Assembly: GCF_037450285.1 (NCBI RefSeq)
Contig: NZ_JAQISN010000004.1
Location: 1-64,000 of the forward strand
Source of the DNA: Erwinia sp. SLM-02
Lineage (GTDB): Bacteria > Pseudomonadota > Gammaproteobacteria > Enterobacterales > Enterobacteriaceae
Direction of reading: 5' to 3'
Length of the DNA: 64,000 bases
Part shown: piece after piece, positions 7,859 through 16,301 of the stretch
Layout: the number at the start of each line of letters is the position of its first letter
Position numbering within the stretch: position 1 is the stretch's first letter
Position numbers and translations under genes: made by a program
The notes under the pieces: model-generated
Seen by the model: the letters and a program-made list of their open reading frames with translations, nothing else
Databases searched by the model: none
Told to the model about the DNA's origin: nothing

Positions 7859-9481
7859 ATGTCGTTAAATGAAAGATTCAACAAAATAAAAAAAACCTAT
7901 GAGGATTACGAAAACTGGTCTGGTGAGGTAACCGGTCATCACATTCTTTGCTGCCATCCGGCTAATGAAGATCAGTTGCTGGATATTGTTAACTGGGCTA
8001 AAGAAAATAACAGAAAAATCAGACCTGTGGGAATGAAACACAACTGGTCTCCACTCACTATTGCCAATGGAGAGAATAACAGCAGCGTTATTCTCGTTGA
8101 TCTGAAAGGAACAGTAACGAAAGTTCTCATTGAGAAAATGGGTGAACATGCTCTGGTAACGGCTAAAGCGGGAATTACCATGCAGGATTTTGTCACCCAG
8201 CTTGAAACACAAAAACTGGGTTTCGTAGGAATGCCCGCCCCGGGAGATCTGACACTGGGTGGCGTTCTGGCTATTGGTGGACATGGCACCAGCATTCCAG
8301 CTAAAAATGAAAAAACGCCTCCGGGCGGATCCTATGGTTCAATGAGCAATTCAATTATTTCTCTAAAGGCCGTGGTATGGAATAGCGAAACTGAAAGTTA
8401 TGAGTTAAAACTTTTTCAAAGGAAAGATCCGGAAATTTCCGCCTTCATGGTTCACGTTGGCAGAGCATTAATTTTTGAAGTTACTTTGCAGGTCCCTCGC
8501 AACCAGCGCCTGCGCTGTATAAGTTATGTCAACATTACTGCTGATGAGCTTTTTGCAAAAGAGAGTAGCGGAGATAAAACGTTCAGTTATTTCCTCGACC
8601 AGTATGGTCGGGCCGAAGCGATATGGTTTCCTTTCACAGAAAAACCCTGGCTTAAAATATGGACTATCGCTCCCGTTTACCCTTCCAAATCACGTCCTGT
8701 TCATTCACCATTTAACTATGGGTTTTCTGATAACCTCCCATTAAAAGTCTCCAATCTGATAAAGAAAATTAATAATGGTCAGCCACAACTCACCCCTTCC
8801 CTTGGCCAACTTCAGGCAGAGCTGGTCAATATTGGCCTGGGGGCAACGAACGCCTTTGACCTGTGGGGCTGGAGTAAAGATCTGCTGATGTACGTCAAAC
8901 CCAGCACGCTAAGGGTCACTGCAAACGGCTATGCCATTCTGACGCAAAGAGAAAATATTCAGAGCGTAATTTACGACTTTGTTAGCCATTACCGAAAAAT
9001 GGTTACTGACTATAAAGGTCGTCACTCGTGGCCAATGAATGGTCCGATTGAAATCCGGGTTTCCGGGTTAGACAAACCGGATGAGACGCTTGTGGCTGGT
9101 GCAGTAACGCCAGCATTATCTGCAGTAAAACCCGATCCGGCCCATCCTGAATGGGATGTTGCCGTCTGGTTGGATATCTTGTCTATGCCGGGAACCCCGG
9201 ATGCCTGTAAATTTTATAACGAAATGGAATCGTGGATATACTCCCACTTCAGTAATAAAGATTGTGGCGTTCGCGTTGAATGGAGTAAAGGCTGGGGATA
9301 TAGCGATACGGCAGCCTGGGATAATCAGGAAAGGATGCAGAATACCATACCGTCCTCACTCAGCGGAGGAGATAACATGAGTATGGATTGGAATATGGCC
9401 GTAAGTACACTTAACGAGTACGACCCGTACAAACTATTCTCGTCTCCCTTCGTCGAAAAACTTTTTAATATGTATGCATAA
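7859..9481 (+). CDS. FAD-dependent oxidase of the VAO/PCMH family with a cholesterol-oxidase-like substrate domain
   Basis: Predicted cytoplasmic flavoprotein of 540 residues with no signal peptide. The N-terminal half is a PCMH-type FAD domain: RPVGMKHNWSPL (55-66), MPAPGDLTLGGVLAIGGHGT (125-144). His142 in GGHGT matches the place where class II (Brevibacterium-type) cholesterol oxidases attach FAD covalently. The C-terminal half resembles the substrate-binding domain of that group. The real substrate is unknown; a sterol is only a family label, and sugar, alditol or plant alcohol substrates are possible. The gene has a good ribosome binding site (AAGGA) and is clearly more AT-rich than rbs or qse. 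It is convergent with the microcin-like gene and shares its terminator, suggesting joint acquisition. Confidence 0.65.
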   Translation: MSLNERFNKIKKTYEDYENWSGEVTGHHILCCHPANEDQLLDIVNWAKENNRKIRPVGMKHNWSPLTIANGENNSSVILVDLKGTVTKVLIEKMGEHALVTAKAGITMQDFVTQLETQKLGFVGMPAPGDLTLGGVLAIGGHGTSIPAKNEKTPPGGSYGSMSNSIISLKAVVWNSETESYELKLFQRKDPEISAFMVHVGRALIFEVTLQVPRNQRLRCISYVNITADELFAKESSGDKTFSYFLDQYGRAEAIWFPFTEKPWLKIWTIAPVYPSKSRPVHSPFNYGFSDNLPLKVSNLIKKINNGQPQLTPSLGQLQAELVNIGLGATNAFDLWGWSKDLLMYVKPSTLRVTANGYAILTQRENIQSVIYDFVSHYRKMVTDYKGRHSWPMNGPIEIRVSGLDKPDETLVAGAVTPALSAVKPDPAHPEWDVAVWLDILSMPGTPDACKFYNEMESWIYSHFSNKDCGVRVEWSKGWGYSDTAAWDNQERMQNTIPSSLSGGDNMSMDWNMAVSTLNEYDPYKLFSSPFVEKLFNMYA

Positions 9482-9482
9482 T

Positions 9483-9513
9483 AAAAAAACCTCCATGTAA
9501 TGGAGGTTTTTTT
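9483..9513. terminator. Bidirectional terminator between the flavoprotein and microcin-like genes
   Basis: Stem AAAAAAACCTCCAT (9483-9496), loop GTA, stem ATGGAGGTTTTTTT (9500-9513). The strong hairpin has a T-run after it on both strands, so it can end transcription from both convergent genes. Confidence 0.92.
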
Positions 9514-9522
9514 CATGGGTTA

Positions 9523-9822
9523 TTAACCGCCCCATTCCCAATCATAATGGTAGGTTATACGGCTTGCATCGCCTCCCATCAGGCTACCTATTCCAGCGAT
9601 CGACTTAGATATACTATAGCCGACTGAGTCCGCGAGATTATGAACACTGCCCAGGCCAAACCGATCAAAAGTTTTGCCTACTGAGGAAACAAGGGTGGTA
9701 TTCAACACATCATTAGCGACCTTCACACCATCAATGACGACGTTTCCCGCAAAATGCATTAAGTCAGAACAAAATCCTGCACCAGATACGAGCATAATTT
9801 CCTGCGTAGTAATTTCTCTCAT
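9523..9822 (-). CDS. Microcin-like (class II bacteriocin-type) precursor peptide
   Basis: Precursor of 99 residues. Residues 1-15, MREITTQEIMLVSGA, match the double-glycine-type leaders of enterobacterial class II microcins (compare the recalled MccE492 leader MREISQKDLNLAFGA); cleavage would fall after Gly14-Ala15. The 84-residue core starts GFCSDLMHF, has one cysteine (Cys18), is rich in Gly, Val and Ser, and ends HYDWEWGG. The start is supported by the ribosome binding site AAGGA at proper spacing. I see no immunity, exporter or processing gene beside it. Alternatives are an orphan bacteriocin remnant or a signalling peptide exported by a peptidase-containing ABC transporter encoded elsewhere. 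Function is not proven. Confidence 0.6.
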   Translation of the reverse strand: MREITTQEIMLVSGAGFCSDLMHFAGNVVIDGVKVANDVLNTTLVSSVGKTFDRFGLGSVHNLADSVGYSISKSIAGIGSLMGGDASRITYHYDWEWGG

Positions 9823-10013
9823 AACTATCCTTATTAATATTGACTATTAAAATATCCCTTTTACAAACTGCACAATTACTTTTAACTATTCAATCTGGTA
9901 ACACAATCGTTAATTACGCTATAAATAACGTACCTAATGATTTTTTTCAAAAAACGCTCTTAATCTTAATGGTTTTATCTAATTTTGCGGTTATTTAAAA
10001 ACCAGGTCAGAAA
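9823..10013. other. AT-rich intergenic region upstream of the microcin-like gene
   Basis: About 190 bases of strongly AT-rich sequence between the microcin-like start and the ygiW stop. It must carry the promoter for the peptide gene and may be where an acquired segment joins the GC-rich ygiW-qseBC block. No direct repeats, tRNA remnant or open frame could be seen. Confidence 0.5.
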
Positions 10014-10421
10014 CTAGTCACCCGTTTTACGTATCTGCTTAACATCCAGTTCAAGCGAGTTGAAGTCCTTATCCAGTTTACCCTGCAATTCCACATTATC
10101 TTTAGGGCCAACCGTTTGTCCTTCCCAGCGCTTATGGTCAATTTCAACCGTCATGGTGCCGGTGGCGTCACGAAACAGATACTCTTCATCACCAATACGT
10201 TTCTCAATATGGCCGCGCATCGTTACCCAGGCATCGTCGCTCATCTCCTGCGCCTGTTTCACCGTCGCTACCGTGGCATTCGGGCCGCTAAAGCCCCCTT
10301 TCTGCGTCACGGACGTCGGTGCATTCGGGTCGACAAAACCGCCTCCCTGGACGGCCAGAACCGGGGTGGAAATCAGGGCAGTAATTGCCAGTAATGCAGC
10401 TGTTTTCTTCATATTCATCAT
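10014..10421 (-). CDS. ygiW: YgiW/YdeI family periplasmic stress-tolerance OB-fold protein
   Basis: Secreted protein of 135 residues. A signal peptide (MMNMKKTAALLAITALISTPVLA) is followed by a BOF/OB-fold domain with QGGF and GGFSGPN repeats, DDAWVTMRGHIEKRIGDEEY, FRDATGTMTVEIDHKRW and the C-terminal LELDVKQIRK, all closely matching E. coli YgiW (VisP). Family members help envelope stress tolerance in Salmonella. The start at ATG 10421 is chosen because AAAGG lies five bases upstream; an in-frame GTG at 10427 overlaps that site. It is divergent from qseBC, as in E. coli, and likely under QseB control. Confidence 0.9.
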   Translation of the reverse strand: MMNMKKTAALLAITALISTPVLAVQGGGFVDPNAPTSVTQKGGFSGPNATVATVKQAQEMSDDAWVTMRGHIEKRIGDEEYLFRDATGTMTVEIDHKRWEGQTVGPKDNVELQGKLDKDFNSLELDVKQIRKTGD

Positions 10422-10495
10422 TGTCACCTTTCTTCCTGAACGGAGGCAGCTTACCGCTGCCGGATGGTCTCTGAGAGTGATTAAAACAAACGCTT

Positions 10496-10512
10496 CTTAA
10501 CAGGATCTTAAG
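10496..10512 (+). promoter_or_regulatory. QseB/PmrA-type response-regulator box
   Basis: Direct repeat CTTAAC-AGGAT-CTTAAG, half-sites 11 bases apart, in the ygiW/qseB divergent region. This matches the tandem CTTAA pattern bound by PmrA and QseB-type OmpR-family regulators, suggesting autoregulation of qseBC and co-control of ygiW. Confidence 0.65.
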
Positions 10513-10632
10513 AACTGCCCATCAGCGGCTGTATTTATCATTATTGCGCAAATTCGGGCAATTTCGCCGATGCTCTCTGTACAAGCCGCATCCTCATTCC
10601 GTATAAAACGGCTAACAGCAAAGGATAAGCCG

Positions 10633-11292
10633 ATGAGAATTTTACTGATTGAAGACGATCGCCTGATTGGTGATGGGATAAAAGCCGGGCTGGGCAAGCT
10701 GGGCTTTAGCGTTGACTGGTTTACTCAGGGGAATGATGGCCTGCTCGCCCTCGGCGCGGCACCGTATGATGCCGTGGTACTCGATCTCAGCCTGCCGGAA
10801 ATCGATGGGATGGAGATCCTGCGCCAGTGGCGTCAGCAGGGGCGCGATGAACCGGTATTGATCCTCACCGCCCGCGATGCCCTTGAGCAGCGGGTCGATG
10901 GCCTGCAGCAGGGTGCAGACGACTATCTGTGTAAACCGTTTGCCCTCAGTGAAGTGGCCGCACGCCTGCAGGCGCTAATCCGACGACGTCACGGCCAGCT
11001 ACAGCCCACTCTGCAGCACGGCGGGGTCATTATGGAACCCGCTTCCCACAGCGTGACCCTGGACGGTAAACCGCTGGAGCTGAAGGCCCGTGAGCTGGCG
11101 CTGCTGGAGCTGTTTCTGCTTAATCCCGGCCGGGTGCTGACCCGCGCGCGGCTGGAGGAAAAGCTCTACGGCTGGGATGAGGATGTCTCCAGCAATGCGG
11201 TAGAGGTGCACATCCACCACCTGCGTAAAAAGCTGGGCAGTGAATTTATCCGCACCGTTCACGGCGTGGGCTACACGCTGGGGGCGTTATGA
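10633..11292 (+). CDS. qseB: Response regulator QseB
   Basis: OmpR-family regulator of 219 residues, the E. coli length. The receiver domain has the acidic pair Glu-Asp-Asp (7-9), phosphoacceptor Asp51 (VVLDLSLPEIDG) and the conserved Lys in CKPF; the C-terminal winged helix ends GVGYTLGAL. The ATG at 10633 follows AAGGATAAGCCG and gives the family-typical start MRILLIEDD. It overlaps qseC by four bases (ATGA), so the kinase and regulator are translationally coupled. In E. coli the pair controls motility and virulence genes. Confidence 0.95.
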   Translation: MRILLIEDDRLIGDGIKAGLGKLGFSVDWFTQGNDGLLALGAAPYDAVVLDLSLPEIDGMEILRQWRQQGRDEPVLILTARDALEQRVDGLQQGADDYLCKPFALSEVAARLQALIRRRHGQLQPTLQHGGVIMEPASHSVTLDGKPLELKARELALLELFLLNPGRVLTRARLEEKLYGWDEDVSSNAVEVHIHHLRKKLGSEFIRTVHGVGYTLGAL

Positions 11293-12635
11293 AAAACAGA
11301 AGTCTGCGTCTGCGGCTGACCGTCGGCTTCCTGCTGCTGAGTATTCTGTGTTGGGGTGCAGCCGCGGTGGGTGGCTGGTGGCAAACGCGGCACAATATCA
11401 ATCAGCTGTTCGATACCCAGCAGATGCTGTTTGCTAAACGGCTGGCGGCCATCAATCCCGAACGGTTAAGCGCCTCCCCCCTCACTCTGCCAAAAACCAA
11501 AAAGCTGCTGCGTCATCACCGCGGCGATCAGGAAGATGACGCGCTGGCCTTCGCCGTATTCAGCCGTGAAGGAAAAATGCTGCTCAATGACGGTGATAAC
11601 GGCAAGGATTTCCCCTTCAGCTACCAGCGCGATGGCTTTACCGACGGACAGTTAACGGGCGATGACGATATGTGGCGGCTGGTGTGGCTGACCACGGCGG
11701 ACGGCCGCTATATCGTGGTGGTCGGTCAGGAGTGGGAATACCGCGATGACATGACCCGCGATCTGGTGCGGGCCAGTCTTAATCCCTGGCTACTGGCGCT
11801 GCCGGTGATGCTGCTGCTGATGCTGTGGCTGCTCAGCCACGAGCTGAAACCGCTCAAACACATTGCGCTACAGCTGCGGCGTCGGGCGGCGGATGATGCC
11901 GCACCGCTGGAGGCGGAACGCGTCCCGCAGGAAGTCCGGCCGCTGCTGGACGAACTTAACCAACTGTTTGCCCGCACCGGTGCCATGCTGCTGCGCGAGC
12001 GGCGCTTTACTTCCGATGCCGCCCACGAGTTGCGTACTCCTCTGGCTGCATTGAAGGTGCAGGCCGAAGTGGCACAGCTGGCGCACGATGATGCCGCGGC
12101 GCTCGGCCACGCGCTGAGTAATCTGGATGTGGGTATCGATCGCGCCACCCGGCTGGTGGATCAGCTGCTGACGCTTTCCCGGCTGGATAACGGCCAGGAT
12201 CTGCAAAAACAGCCGCTGGAAATCCAGTTGCTGCTGCAACAGGCGGTGGTCGAACATTACGAACAGGCGCGGGAAAAAGGGATTGAGCTTCGTCTTGATG
12301 CGCCAAAAGAACCACTCAGACGGCTGGCAAACCCCCTGCTGCTGGCCCTGCTGGTGCGAAATCTGCTGGATAACGCCATCCGCTATGCCCCGGAGGGCAC
12401 TCAGGTGGCGTTAATACTGACGGAAAAAAACCTGACGGTCAGCGATAACGGCCCCGGTATCCCGGCCGACATCCTGCCGCGTATTGGCGAACGTTTTTAC
12501 CGGCCTCCCGGCCAGCAGCAGTCCGGCAGCGGACTGGGATTATCGATCGTTCATCATATTGCCCGACTGCATGACATGCGGGTCACCCTGAAGAATCGGG
12601 ATGAAGGCGGGCTGTCCGTCACGGTGTGGCTGTAG
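11289..12635 (+). CDS. qseC: Sensor histidine kinase QseC
   Basis: Inner-membrane sensor kinase of 448 residues. Transmembrane segments lie at about 10-30 and 165-183 around a periplasmic sensor loop, then a HAMP-like linker, the H-box FTSDAAHELRTPLAALK with phosphoacceptor His246 (the same number as in E. coli QseC), the N-box NLLDNAIRYAP, and the G-boxes DNGPGIP and GSGLGLSIV. E. coli QseC responds to adrenergic signals and AI-3; ligand specificity here cannot be read from sequence. It is the second gene of qseBC. Confidence 0.95.
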   Translation: MKNRSLRLRLTVGFLLLSILCWGAAAVGGWWQTRHNINQLFDTQQMLFAKRLAAINPERLSASPLTLPKTKKLLRHHRGDQEDDALAFAVFSREGKMLLNDGDNGKDFPFSYQRDGFTDGQLTGDDDMWRLVWLTTADGRYIVVVGQEWEYRDDMTRDLVRASLNPWLLALPVMLLLMLWLLSHELKPLKHIALQLRRRAADDAAPLEAERVPQEVRPLLDELNQLFARTGAMLLRERRFTSDAAHELRTPLAALKVQAEVAQLAHDDAAALGHALSNLDVGIDRATRLVDQLLTLSRLDNGQDLQKQPLEIQLLLQQAVVEHYEQAREKGIELRLDAPKEPLRRLANPLLLALLVRNLLDNAIRYAPEGTQVALILTEKNLTVSDNGPGIPADILPRIGERFYRPPGQQQSGSGLGLSIVHHIARLHDMRVTLKNRDEGGLSVTVWL

Positions 12636-12637
12636 GA

Positions 12638-12659
12638 CGCGGTCGGTGTTCAGACCGCG
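12638..12659. terminator. Hairpin between convergent qseC and kup
   Basis: CGCGGTC (12638-12644), eight-base loop, GACCGCG (12653-12659), in the 32-base gap between the convergent stops. There is no T-run, so intrinsic termination is uncertain. Confidence 0.45.
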
Positions 12660-12667
12660 CCCGGTCA

Positions 12668-14536
12668 TCAGATTTCGACCTGCGTACCCAGCTCAATCAC
12701 CCGGTTAGGCGGGATTTCAAACTGATCCGGCGCGCGCAGGGCGTTCTTTTGCAGCATCAGGAACAGCTTGCCGCGCAGGCGCAGATACCACGGTCGTTTA
12801 CCAATAATCAGCGACTCATGTGACATAAAGAACGAGGTTTCCATCATCCGGCAGCTCAGCCCTTCCAGCCCACAGCGGTGGAAGATCTCCTCAACGTTGG
12901 GCGTTTCCCGCCAGCCATAGCTGGCCACGACGCGCCAGAAGGTCGGCGAAAGCTGCTCGATGGTCACGCGTTTCACATTGTGCACATATGGGGCATCTTC
13001 CGTACGCAGCGTCAGCAGCACCACTCGCTCATGCAGCACCTTGTTGTGCTTAAGATTATGAAGCATGGCAAAGGGGATGACGTTCAGGGCGCGCGACATA
13101 TAGACCGCGGTGCCCGGCACTCTGACCGGCGGTGATTTTTCCAGCGAGGCGATCATGGCCTCCAGGGAGTTGCCGTGTTCATGCATACGGCGCAGCAGGC
13201 GGAAGCGTTCGCTTTTCCAGGTGGTCATAACCACAAACATCACCAGCGCCAGCATTAACGGCAGCCAGCCGCCGGAGAACACTTTCACCAGGTTGGCCGA
13301 GAACAACGAAACATCAATGCAGAGCATGGCAACGAGGATCAGCAGCGCCAGATAGCGATTCCAGTGCCAGTTTTTGATCGCCACGGTCGTACACAAAATC
13401 GCGGTCAGTACCATGGTTCCGGTCACCGCAATACCGTAGGCAGCCGCCAGGTTACTGGAGTGCTTAAAGCCAACGATCACGATCACCACCGCCACAAACA
13501 GCAGCCAGTTGATGACCGGAATATAGATCTGACCGGATTCCTGCTCTGAAGTGTAAACAATGCGCATCGGCGGCAGATATCCCAGGCGAACCGCCTGGCG
13601 CGTCAATGAAAACACCCCGGAGATCACCGCCTGAGAGGCGATCACCGTAGCAAGAGTTGCCAGCAGCAGCAGCGGGATCAGCGCCCAGTCAGGCGCCAGC
13701 AGGAAGAACGGGTTCTTGATGGCTTCGGGGTGTTTCAACAGCAGCGCCCCCTGGCCGAAATAGTTCAGCACCAGCGACGGGAGCACCACGATAAACCACG
13801 CCAGCCGGATAGGGAATTTACCGAAGTGTCCCATATCCGCATACAGCGCTTCCACGCCGGTAATCGCCAGCACGACGGCCCCCAGCGCGAAGAACGACAC
13901 GGTTTTGTACTCGATAAAGAAGTGAACCGCCCAGTAAGGGTTCATCGCCTGCAGCACGTCCGGGTTGTTGAGGATACTGCGTGCGCCCAGCACCGCCAGC
14001 ACCACAAACCATACCAGCATCACCGGAGCGAACAGCTTGCCGACAATGCCGGTGCCGTGCTTCTGAATGATAAACAGCAGGGTCAGCACCGCTATCGCCA
14101 GCGGAACAATGTAGCTGTCGAGCGACGGCGCGGCAATTTCCAGCCCCTCAATCGCGGAAAGCACCGATACCGCCGGGGTAATAACCACCTCGCCGTAAAA
14201 GAAACTGCCGCCTATCAGGCCCATGATCAATAAAATTGCCGTAGCCCGGCCGCCGGTATTGCGCCCGGCCAGCGACATCAGGGTCAGGATCCCCCCTTCG
14301 CCGGCGTTATCGGCGCGCATCACATAGGTGATGTACTTGAGGGACACCGTCAGAATCAACAGCCAGAAAATAAGGGAGAGGAAACCAAATACCGCATCGC
14401 GCTCTACGCCAAAACCGAACTGTCCCGACAGACATTCGCGCAGGGTATACAGTGGACTGGTACCGATATCACCGTAGACCACGCCGATTGCGGCGAGAGT
14501 AACGGCACCAAGGGACTGCTTTTTGTCAGAGCTCAT
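12668..14536 (-). CDS. kup: Low-affinity potassium transporter Kup (TrkD)
   Basis: KUP/HAK-family K+:H+ symporter of 622 residues, the same length as E. coli Kup. The N-terminal part has about twelve membrane segments including GVVYGDIGTSPLYT (about 18-31) and the GGSFFYGEVVITPAVSVL region; the C-terminal cytoplasmic tail begins after the TTWKSERF helix. It takes up K+ and can take Cs+. It is divergent from ravA-viaA as in E. coli, where kup lies immediately beside rbsD; here about 5 kb separates them. Confidence 0.97.
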   Translation of the reverse strand: MSSDKKQSLGAVTLAAIGVVYGDIGTSPLYTLRECLSGQFGFGVERDAVFGFLSLIFWLLILTVSLKYITYVMRADNAGEGGILTLMSLAGRNTGGRATAILLIMGLIGGSFFYGEVVITPAVSVLSAIEGLEIAAPSLDSYIVPLAIAVLTLLFIIQKHGTGIVGKLFAPVMLVWFVVLAVLGARSILNNPDVLQAMNPYWAVHFFIEYKTVSFFALGAVVLAITGVEALYADMGHFGKFPIRLAWFIVVLPSLVLNYFGQGALLLKHPEAIKNPFFLLAPDWALIPLLLLATLATVIASQAVISGVFSLTRQAVRLGYLPPMRIVYTSEQESGQIYIPVINWLLFVAVVIVIVGFKHSSNLAAAYGIAVTGTMVLTAILCTTVAIKNWHWNRYLALLILVAMLCIDVSLFSANLVKVFSGGWLPLMLALVMFVVMTTWKSERFRLLRRMHEHGNSLEAMIASLEKSPPVRVPGTAVYMSRALNVIPFAMLHNLKHNKVLHERVVLLTLRTEDAPYVHNVKRVTIEQLSPTFWRVVASYGWRETPNVEEIFHRCGLEGLSCRMMETSFFMSHESLIIGKRPWYLRLRGKLFLMLQKNALRAPDQFEIPPNRVIELGTQVEI

Positions 14537-14807
14537 AGGTTAATCTTTTGTTGCAGCCGGCCGGCGCGGGATTGCGCACAGTTTACCTGGCTATCAAAAA
14601 GCGCACAGTATGCATGATTCATCATGAATGCCTATTGTTTATTGACGGGATATCGCCCAATCGGAACTAACTTCAATGGCCAGTGTCACCCTTTGATAAT
14701 AAAAAAGCTGACTGCTATCAACTCTTTCAAGCATCATAGTCAGTAGTGTTTGCGCTCGCCAGCCATCAATGCTGGCCTGACCGTAGAAAAAGGATGGATG
14801 TTTGATT

Positions 14808-16301
14808 ATGGCCCAGTCTCACCTACTGGCGGAGCGTATTTCCCGCCTGAGCAATGCATTAGAGAAAGGACTTTACGAACGCCATCACGCGATTCGACTC
14901 TGCCTTCTTGCCGCGCTGTGCGGCGAAAGCGTTTTTTTACTGGGGCCGCCGGGCATTGCCAAGAGCCTGATCGCCCGACGCCTCAAGTTTGCCTTCCAGC
15001 ATTCCCGCGCCTTTGAATATCTGATGACCCGCTTCTCAACGCCGGAAGAGGTGTTTGGTCCGCTGTCCATTCAGGCACTTAAGGATGAGGGGCGCTATCA
15101 GCGGCTGACCAAAGGTTACCTGCCCGACGCGGAGATCGTCTTCCTGGATGAAATCTGGAAAGCCGGCCCGGCGATCCTCAACACCCTGCTGACCGCCATC
15201 AACGAGCGCCGTTTTCGCAACGGCGACAATGAAGAAAAAATCCCGATGCGGCTGCTGGTGACCGCCTCAAACGAACTGCCGGAAGCGGACAGCGGGCTGG
15301 AAGCGCTCTATGACCGTATGCTGATTCGTCTGTGGCTGGATAACGTCCACGAGAAGCAGAATTTCCGCAGCCTGCTGACCCACCAGCAGGATGAAAATCA
15401 GAATCCGGTGTCGGAATCGCTGTGCATCAGCGACGAAGAGTATCTGGCCTGGCAGCAGGGCATTACCAAAGTGAACCTGCCGGATGATGTTTTCGAACTG
15501 ATTTTCCAGCTGCGCCAGCAGTTAGAAAACCAGCCTGAGGCGCCGTATATCTCCGACCGCCGCTGGAAAAAAGCCATTCATCTGCTGCAGGCCAGCGCCT
15601 TTTACAGCGGCCGTCATTCGATTGCACCGATCGATCTGATCCTGTTGAAAGACTGCCTGTGGCATGACGTCAATTCGATGAAACTGCTGGATCGTGAAAT
15701 TGATAACCTGCTGACTCAGCAGGCATGGCAGCAGCAGCCGATCCTGATAAAACTCCAGCAGGTTAACGCCCGCCGCCTGGCGCTTCAACAGCAGCAGAGC
15801 GTGGAGCAGGCCATTCGCCTTGAGAAACACGGCGGTATGTTCAGCCGTAAACCGCATTTCGAACTGCCCGCCGCGCTGTCGGCCGATGAGCTGACCCTGA
15901 TGCTGCAAAAACCGCTGACGCTGCATGATATGCAGGTTACCCACATCACTCTGGCCCGCGAGGCGCTGCACCACTGGCTGCAAAAGGGCGGAGAGGTGCG
16001 CGGCAAGCTGAACGGCATCGGTTTTGCCCAGATGCTGGACCTGCACGTGGACGCTCAGGAGTGCCTGACGCTGCGTGATATCAGCCTGCAAAGTACGCGG
16101 CTGATGCTGCCCGGTAAACTGCAGCAGGCGCTGCCGGAAGAGATAGCGCAGGCGCTCGACGAGCTGGATACCCAACTTCGCGCCCAGCGCACTCTGTTCA
16201 GCCAGCATCATCGCTGCCTGTTTATCAGCGATGACTGGCTGGCCCGCGTCGAGGACAGTTTGCAGCAGGTGGCCGAACAGCTGAAGCAGGCGCGTCAGTG
16301 A
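14808..16301 (+). CDS. ravA: MoxR-family AAA+ ATPase RavA
   Basis: Cytoplasmic AAA+ ATPase of 497 residues (E. coli 498). Walker A is GPPGIAKS (46-53), Walker B IVFLDEIWKA, sensor 1 VTASNELPEA, followed by the triple-helical, LARA and C-terminal domains. It forms hexamers, binds inducible lysine decarboxylase in E. coli and cooperates with ViaA. The ATG at 14808 gives the E. coli-like start MAQSHLLAERISRLS; a TTG two codons earlier is less likely. It is translationally coupled to viaA (GTGA overlap). Confidence 0.96.
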   Translation: MAQSHLLAERISRLSNALEKGLYERHHAIRLCLLAALCGESVFLLGPPGIAKSLIARRLKFAFQHSRAFEYLMTRFSTPEEVFGPLSIQALKDEGRYQRLTKGYLPDAEIVFLDEIWKAGPAILNTLLTAINERRFRNGDNEEKIPMRLLVTASNELPEADSGLEALYDRMLIRLWLDNVHEKQNFRSLLTHQQDENQNPVSESLCISDEEYLAWQQGITKVNLPDDVFELIFQLRQQLENQPEAPYISDRRWKKAIHLLQASAFYSGRHSIAPIDLILLKDCLWHDVNSMKLLDREIDNLLTQQAWQQQPILIKLQQVNARRLALQQQQSVEQAIRLEKHGGMFSRKPHFELPAALSADELTLMLQKPLTLHDMQVTHITLAREALHHWLQKGGEVRGKLNGIGFAQMLDLHVDAQECLTLRDISLQSTRLMLPGKLQQALPEEIAQALDELDTQLRAQRTLFSQHHRCLFISDDWLARVEDSLQQVAEQLKQARQ

